The notes under the pieces were generated by a model. It saw only the letters and a list, made by a program, of their open reading frames with translations. It did no database searches and had not been told where the DNA came from. Positions 24,312 through 28,514 of a stretch of DNA of 28,514 nucleotides are shown piece by piece (position 1 is the stretch's first letter; each line of letters begins with the position of its first letter). Position numbers and translations under genes: made by a program. Source of the stretch: Bacteroidales bacterium (GTDB lineage: Bacteria > Bacteroidota > Bacteroidia > Bacteroidales > UBA7960); assembly GCA_007130545.1 (NCBI GenBank), contig SLSG01000305.1:1-28514 (forward strand), in the 5' to 3' direction.

Positions 24312-25217
24312 ATGTCAAACCTAAAGGAAGTACGTACACGCATCGGTTCCATCCGGTCTACCCGGCAGATCACCAGCGCCATGAAAATGGTGTCGGCCTC
24401 CAAACTCCACAGGGCGCAGCAATCCATCTACCCACTCAGGACCTACGCGTCTTACCTGCATGGGATCATTGGTGATATTTTACCGCAACTTCCATATGCT
24501 GCCCGGAAGCGGTTCGTCGATCCAACGGCCAGAGGGGAGGCCCTGGTCGTTTCGGTCTCTTCCAACAAAGGGCTTTGCGGTACCTACAATACCCTGGCCA
24601 TAAAGAAAACCCTTACCCATGTGCGGGCCCTTGAGGAAGAAGGCTACAAGGTGAAGCTGTTTTTAATCGGGAAAAAAGCAGAGCGTTTCTTTAGCAAGGC
24701 GGGCTTCGAAGTGTATGAAACCGACCACGACCTGGTTGACAAGGCCGATACAGCAAGTGCGGACCAGTTTTCCAGCGCCATACTCAATTCTTTTTCTGAA
24801 GGGAGGTTTGAGCGTGTGGATGTGGTGTATTACCAGTTTCGCAACGCGGTTTTCCAGGAACTGGCCGTGGAACAAGTGCTCCCACTGGATTTTGAATCCC
24901 TTGCCTCGGGGGCAGATGTCGCTTTGGAATCACCGGCTGGTTTAGATGAACCGCATTTTGGCTTCATATTGGAGCCGGATCCCGAGGATGTAAGCGAGAC
25001 CCTGATCCCGAGGTTCCTCTCCACGAATTTTTTCCGGATATTTCTGGAGTCTTCCGCATCCGAACACGGGGCCCGCATGACCTCCATGCACAAAGCCACC
25101 GACAATGCGGATGATTTGTTGCACAGCCTGACCCTGACGTACAACAAGGCCAGGCAGGCCATGATCACCAGGGAAATCATGGAGATCGTAGGAGGTGCGG
25201 AGGTGCTAAGGCAATAA
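24312..25217 (+). CDS. atpG: ATP synthase F1 subunit gamma
   Basis: A 301-residue central rotor shaft. The N-terminal helix (IGSIRSTRQITSAMKMVSASK) and the C-terminal helix (ATDNADDLLHSLTLTYNKARQAMITREIMEIV) form the coiled coil, with a Rossmann-like domain between (VSSNKGLCGTYN). Last gene of the atp run; the convergent mscS gene ends 12 bases beyond it. Confidence 0.96.
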   Translation: MSNLKEVRTRIGSIRSTRQITSAMKMVSASKLHRAQQSIYPLRTYASYLHGIIGDILPQLPYAARKRFVDPTARGEALVVSVSSNKGLCGTYNTLAIKKTLTHVRALEEEGYKVKLFLIGKKAERFFSKAGFEVYETDHDLVDKADTASADQFSSAILNSFSEGRFERVDVVYYQFRNAVFQELAVEQVLPLDFESLASGADVALESPAGLDEPHFGFILEPDPEDVSETLIPRFLSTNFFRIFLESSASEHGARMTSMHKATDNADDLLHSLTLTYNKARQAMITREIMEIVGGAEVLRQ

Positions 25218-25229
25218 GGGGGAGCGCGC

Positions 25230-26078
25230 CTATGCCTGTTTCTCCTCCTGATGCAGGTGCACATCCATTTGCGGGAACGGGATGTTGATGCCTTCCTTCT
25301 CAAAGGCCTCATAGACCTTTTCATTCATATCAAAAAACAGGCCCCAGAAGTCCGATGAATTTGCCCATGCCCTGACGGTGATATCCACTGAGCTGTCGTT
25401 CAGCTCAGAAAGGGCAATAAACGGGGCCGGCTCCTTCAGTACCCTCGGATCCTCCTCCAACAAGCGAAGCAAAACCTTTTTGGCATGCGGGTATTTGTCC
25501 CCGTACGCAATCCCGAAGACCCACTGGGCCCTTCTGGTCTTTTTGGCGGAATAATTCGTCACTGCACCGGTGGCCAGTCCGCCGTTCGGTATTGTAATGA
25601 CCTGGTTGTTGGGGGTGACCAGGATGGTGTTGAATATCTGGATATCCTCCACCGTTCCCATGAATCCTTGTGCTTCAATAAAATCCCCCACCTTGAAAGG
25701 TTTGATGACCAGGATCAGGACGCCGCCTGCGAAATTCTGCAGGGTCCCCGACAAGGCCATCCCGATGGCGAGTCCGGCAGCACCGAGTACCGCGATGAAA
25801 GAGGTCATCTGAATCCCGACCATGCCCATCACGCTGATGATGATCAGCACTTTGAGCAGAATGCTTATAAGGGTGGAGAGAAAGCCCGTCAGGGAGGGGT
25901 CCAGTTCCCGTCTGGACATCAGGTTTCGGATCGCACTGGTAATCCTGGAAGCGATCCAGAACCCGATGATCAGGGTCAGGATGGCACCAAGCAGCTTCAT
26001 CCCATAGGAAACAATAAACTCATTTGCCACTTGGGTCAGGGAACCCAGGTCCCCGGATGTGAGATCGATATTTTCCAT
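25230..26078 (-). CDS. mscS: MscS-family mechanosensitive channel
   Basis: A 282-residue inner-membrane channel that opens under osmotic downshock. Three membrane helices (about 24-46, 62-84 and 90-125); the third is Gly/Ala-rich (GAAGLAIGMALSGTLQNFAGG), the pore-lining signature. A soluble beta domain follows (VGDFIEAQGFMGTVEDI, then VTPNNQVITIPNG) and a mixed C-terminal domain. It sits 10 bases after the MFS gene, so it is probably co-transcribed, though no functional link is evident. Confidence 0.93.
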   Translation of the reverse strand: MENIDLTSGDLGSLTQVANEFIVSYGMKLLGAILTLIIGFWIASRITSAIRNLMSRRELDPSLTGFLSTLISILLKVLIIISVMGMVGIQMTSFIAVLGAAGLAIGMALSGTLQNFAGGVLILVIKPFKVGDFIEAQGFMGTVEDIQIFNTILVTPNNQVITIPNGGLATGAVTNYSAKKTRRAQWVFGIAYGDKYPHAKKVLLRLLEEDPRVLKEPAPFIALSELNDSSVDITVRAWANSSDFWGLFFDMNEKVYEAFEKEGINIPFPQMDVHLHQEEKQA

Positions 26079-26088
26079 AAGCCCTGGA

Positions 26089-27459
26089 TCAATCCCTCCT
26101 TATTGTGCTGCCTTTGACCGCATAGTAGAAGATGTAGAAATAGCAGAAGGCGGGAACGATGAATGCGTATGTGTATCCGAAGTTGTCGGCAATGCCGCCC
26201 ATGATCGGCGGAATGACAGCACCGCCCAGGATCAGGGAGTTGATCAGACCCGATGCCCCGCTCAGCTCCGCCTTGTCCAGGTCTTTTACGGCCAGCGAGA
26301 AGATGTTGGGGAACATGATGGAGTTGAACAGACCGATTGAGATCACAGTCCACAGGGCCACGCTACCGGTGGTAAAGGTGGTTGCCAGACCCAGTGCGGC
26401 TGCAATCAGGGCGAAGATGGCCAGGGTCCTGGCCGCTTTCCCCTGTCCGATCTGCATGATCAGGAAATTCACCAGGGCCACACCGGTGAAGGTAAGACCG
26501 ATGGTCCAGTTCCAGTCCGTCACAAAAGAGCCGGCCACAAGGGCAAGCAGCAGTACGGGCAGCAGGTAGGTGAATTTCTTGGATTGCTTCATGTCAGAGA
26601 ACATGAAGGATCCGAAGAATCGCCCGATCATCGCACCACCCCAGTATATGGCTGCGTAAGTGGACGCCATTTCAGCAGAAACACCATCAATGGAAACCCG
26701 GAGGTAGTTAACCAACAGTCCGGCATTCCCCACTTCCGCACCGACATAGGCAAAAATGGCCAGGCCTCCCATCACCACATGGGGATATTTCCATATGCTC
26801 TTTTTTGCCGTGGAGCCTTTGGTGATATCAGGAAGCTTGATGTTATAAATGGCCAGGGCAACCACGATCACCACGATGCCCATGATGATGAATGGGAGGG
26901 GTACCCTATCAGCGGCCATCAGTCCCTGTTCCGCGGTGATGGCTGCCGGATCGTCGGGCAGGTTAAGATTGCGGAAAATGGCTACGGAGATGAGCCAGGG
27001 CGCGATCATTGTGGCCACGGAGTTCAGTGCCTGTGTCAGGTTTAGCCTGCTGGAAGCAGTGGAGTCGGGTCCAAGGGCGGTCACATAAGGATTTGCGGCC
27101 ACCTGCAGGAAGACCACACCGATCGCCAGCACAAAGGTCCCGAAAAGAAACAATGGGAAAGAGGGCAATTGAGCTGCCGGAATGAACAGAAAACTCCCGG
27201 CCGCCATCAGCAGCAGTCCGAGTCCGACTGTCGACTTATACCCAATCCTGTCAATGATCTTTCCTGAGGGGATGGACATCAGTGGATATGCGATAAAGAA
27301 AGCGGAAGAAAGCAATTGCGCACCAAATTCAGAAAGGCCGAAAATGGCTTTCACGGGTGCGGTCATCGTAATGATGAAGGTGGTGGCAAACCCGAAAATG
27401 AAAAAGATCAGGGCGAAGAATACAAGTCCGGCCCTCTGGTTGCTGCTCTGATTTTCCAT
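26089..27459 (-). CDS. FucP/GluP-type sugar MFS transporter
   Basis: A 456-residue inner-membrane transporter with about 12 helices. The segment FLQVAANPYVTALGP and the following SSRLNLTQALNSVA match the signature of the fucose/glucose/galactose:proton symporters. FDGS-like loops typical of MFS are replaced by SGKIIDRIGYKSTVG. The exact sugar is not readable. It is 63 bases downstream of a ROK kinase, suggesting import of a hexose or amino sugar followed by phosphorylation. Confidence 0.88.
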   Translation of the reverse strand: MENQSSNQRAGLVFFALIFFIFGFATTFIITMTAPVKAIFGLSEFGAQLLSSAFFIAYPLMSIPSGKIIDRIGYKSTVGLGLLLMAAGSFLFIPAAQLPSFPLFLFGTFVLAIGVVFLQVAANPYVTALGPDSTASSRLNLTQALNSVATMIAPWLISVAIFRNLNLPDDPAAITAEQGLMAADRVPLPFIIMGIVVIVVALAIYNIKLPDITKGSTAKKSIWKYPHVVMGGLAIFAYVGAEVGNAGLLVNYLRVSIDGVSAEMASTYAAIYWGGAMIGRFFGSFMFSDMKQSKKFTYLLPVLLLALVAGSFVTDWNWTIGLTFTGVALVNFLIMQIGQGKAARTLAIFALIAAALGLATTFTTGSVALWTVISIGLFNSIMFPNIFSLAVKDLDKAELSGASGLINSLILGGAVIPPIMGGIADNFGYTYAFIVPAFCYFYIFYYAVKGSTIRRD

Positions 27460-27522
27460 GTGTTAAAAATTATTGAATGATAGAAAAAACTGGGTTAAGC
27501 ACAATCCTGCCCAAGAACTGGA

Positions 27523-28476
27523 TTACATGTCCTTCCATATCAGGGCTCCCGCCCCCAGGATGGCTGCATTCTTATCCATCAGGCCCGACGGGAGGATCTT
27601 AACCTTGTTTTTAAAGGTCCCCATCACGGCTTCTTCCATGTATTTTTTCGTCGGATGGAAAATGAAGTCCCCCGATTTTGCCAGTCCGCCAAACAGGAAA
27701 ATGGCTTCCGGACTGGTATGGGCAATCGAATCGGCGAGCTTGTAGCCAAGTGTCCGTCCGGTGACGTCAAAAGCCTTCAAAGCCACCGGGTCATTCTTTT
27801 TTGCGGCCTCATAGATCATCTCAGAATTCAGGTCATTGAAACTGTAGCCGGCCAGCTCGGATCCCTCATGGCTGGATGCCAGCAGCTCAAACACGGTGCG
27901 CGTGATGCCGGGGGCTGACACATAGGTCTCCAGGCAACCGTAGTTGCCGCAGCCACATTTCCTGCCGTCCTTCACCACGTTTACATGTCCCAGTTCGCCT
28001 GCAAACCCGTCGTGTCCGTAAACCAGGTCGCCATTTACCACAATGCCGCTACCCAGGCCGGTACCCAGGGTAATCATGATGAAGTCCTTCATCCCCTTTG
28101 CCCCGCCATAAATCATCTCTCCCAATGCGGCCGCATTGGCGTCGTTGGTCAGTTTAACAGGTACATCATAATATTTCCGGAACAGTTCCGCGAAGGGGAC
28201 CACTCCTTTCCATTTGAGGTTGGTGGCATTCTCGACCGTTCCTTTGTGGTAGTTGCCATTCGGTGCGCCGATCCCGGCCCCGATGATGCGGTAGGGTCCC
28301 TGTATGGTTTTTTCCGCTGCCTTCAGCTCACCAGCCAGGTTTTTCAGGTAATCCTCCACATTGTCGAAGGAATCGGTCGGGCAGACCCCTTCCGCCAGAA
28401 AATGTCCTTCGCGGTCCACAAAACCAAATTTGGTGAACGTTCCGCCTATGTCTATTCCAATTACAACATCCTTCAT
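27523..28476 (-). CDS. ROK family sugar kinase (glucokinase-like)
   Basis: A 317-residue cytoplasmic kinase. DIGGTFTK (9-16) binds ATP phosphate, Asp112 in TNDANAA is the catalytic base, GELGH (160-164) is the sugar-contact ExGH motif, and CGCGNYGC (174-181) with His164 forms the zinc site. Glucokinase or N-acetylhexosamine kinase are both possible. ATG 28476 gives the family-typical start MKDVVIGIDIGG. The TTG at 28506 is inside the promoter element and rejected. It leads the kinase-transporter-channel operon. Confidence 0.92.
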   Translation of the reverse strand: MKDVVIGIDIGGTFTKFGFVDREGHFLAEGVCPTDSFDNVEDYLKNLAGELKAAEKTIQGPYRIIGAGIGAPNGNYHKGTVENATNLKWKGVVPFAELFRKYYDVPVKLTNDANAAALGEMIYGGAKGMKDFIMITLGTGLGSGIVVNGDLVYGHDGFAGELGHVNVVKDGRKCGCGNYGCLETYVSAPGITRTVFELLASSHEGSELAGYSFNDLNSEMIYEAAKKNDPVALKAFDVTGRTLGYKLADSIAHTSPEAIFLFGGLAKSGDFIFHPTKKYMEEAVMGTFKNKVKILPSGLMDKNAAILGAGALIWKDM

Positions 28477-28503
28477 GGGTAAAAAATTAGGGTTACAGAA
28501 TAA

Positions 28504-28511
28504 CAAAGCTA
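28504..28511 (-). promoter_or_regulatory. predicted -7 element (TAGCTTTG) for the ROK-MFS-mscS operon
   Basis: Exact TAnnTTTG match on the minus strand. Transcription would start near 28497, about 21 bases before ATG 28476. The -33 region lies beyond the window edge. Confidence 0.5.
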
Positions 28512-28514
28512 AAA

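Noticed and set aside
28477..28506. TTG start for the ROK kinase
   Set aside because: The TTG is part of the -7 element; ATG 28476 gives the normal family N-terminus.

Overview
The window looks like a chromosome segment from a member of the Bacteroidota, probably a Bacteroidales/Marinilabiliales-like lineage, although order level is uncertain. The reasons are Bacteroidota-type -7 promoter elements (TAnnTTTG) in front of many genes, a PorW/SprE type IX secretion lipoprotein, a head-GIN (DUF2807) protein, a DUF4914 protein, an FucP-type sugar transporter, and an F-ATPase operon in the order a-c-b-delta-alpha-gamma without beta and epsilon beside it. No tRNA, rRNA, CRISPR array, insertion sequence or prophage gene is visible. 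Most of the window is ordinary housekeeping and envelope DNA.

Layout: (1) 1-995, minus: 5' part of a PLP-dependent group II decarboxylase that runs off the left edge. Its upstream region (999-1187) is a 27-unit heptamer array, which a predicted promoter places in the mRNA leader. (2) 1405-3051, plus: an MhqO-like ring-cleaving dioxygenase and an MhqD-like carboxylesterase, a pair known from quinone detoxification. (3) 3025-3768, minus: a secreted head-GIN protein, divergent from a lipoprotein alpha/beta hydrolase (3894-5099) with a surface-export-like signal. (4) 5180-7111, plus: a DUF4914 protein with a P-loop and a PEP-carboxykinase-like layout, ending exactly where valS (minus, 7112-9744) ends. 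valS carries a one-base frameshift near 8046-8050. (5) 9938-10786, plus: a nine-repeat HEAT/LRV-like protein. (6) 10763-16320, minus: one apparent operon, M23 endopeptidase, dxr, rseP, iadA, rnz. (7) 16475-20051, plus: porW/sprE, bactofilin and a four-helix membrane protein, leading into (8) 20111-25217, plus: atpB-atpE-atpF-atpH-atpA-atpG. (9) 25230-28476, minus: ROK sugar kinase, FucP-type MFS transporter and an MscS channel.

The genes group by job. The M23 endopeptidase, PorW/SprE, bactofilin and RseP concern the envelope, with the LytM peptidase and the bactofilin flanking a type IX secretion component. dxr feeds isoprenoid synthesis. The ROK kinase and FucP-like transporter form a sugar import-and-phosphorylation pair. 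The ATP synthase c subunit lacks the residues typical of Na+ coupling, so proton coupling is inferred.

The most unusual points are the heptamer array in the predicted leader of the decarboxylase, several other short tandem duplications at gene borders, the valS frameshift, the poorly understood DUF4914 protein, the 9 x 26-residue repeat protein, and four convergent gene pairs with no room for a terminator. I did not find convincing evidence of a wholly new multi-gene system.
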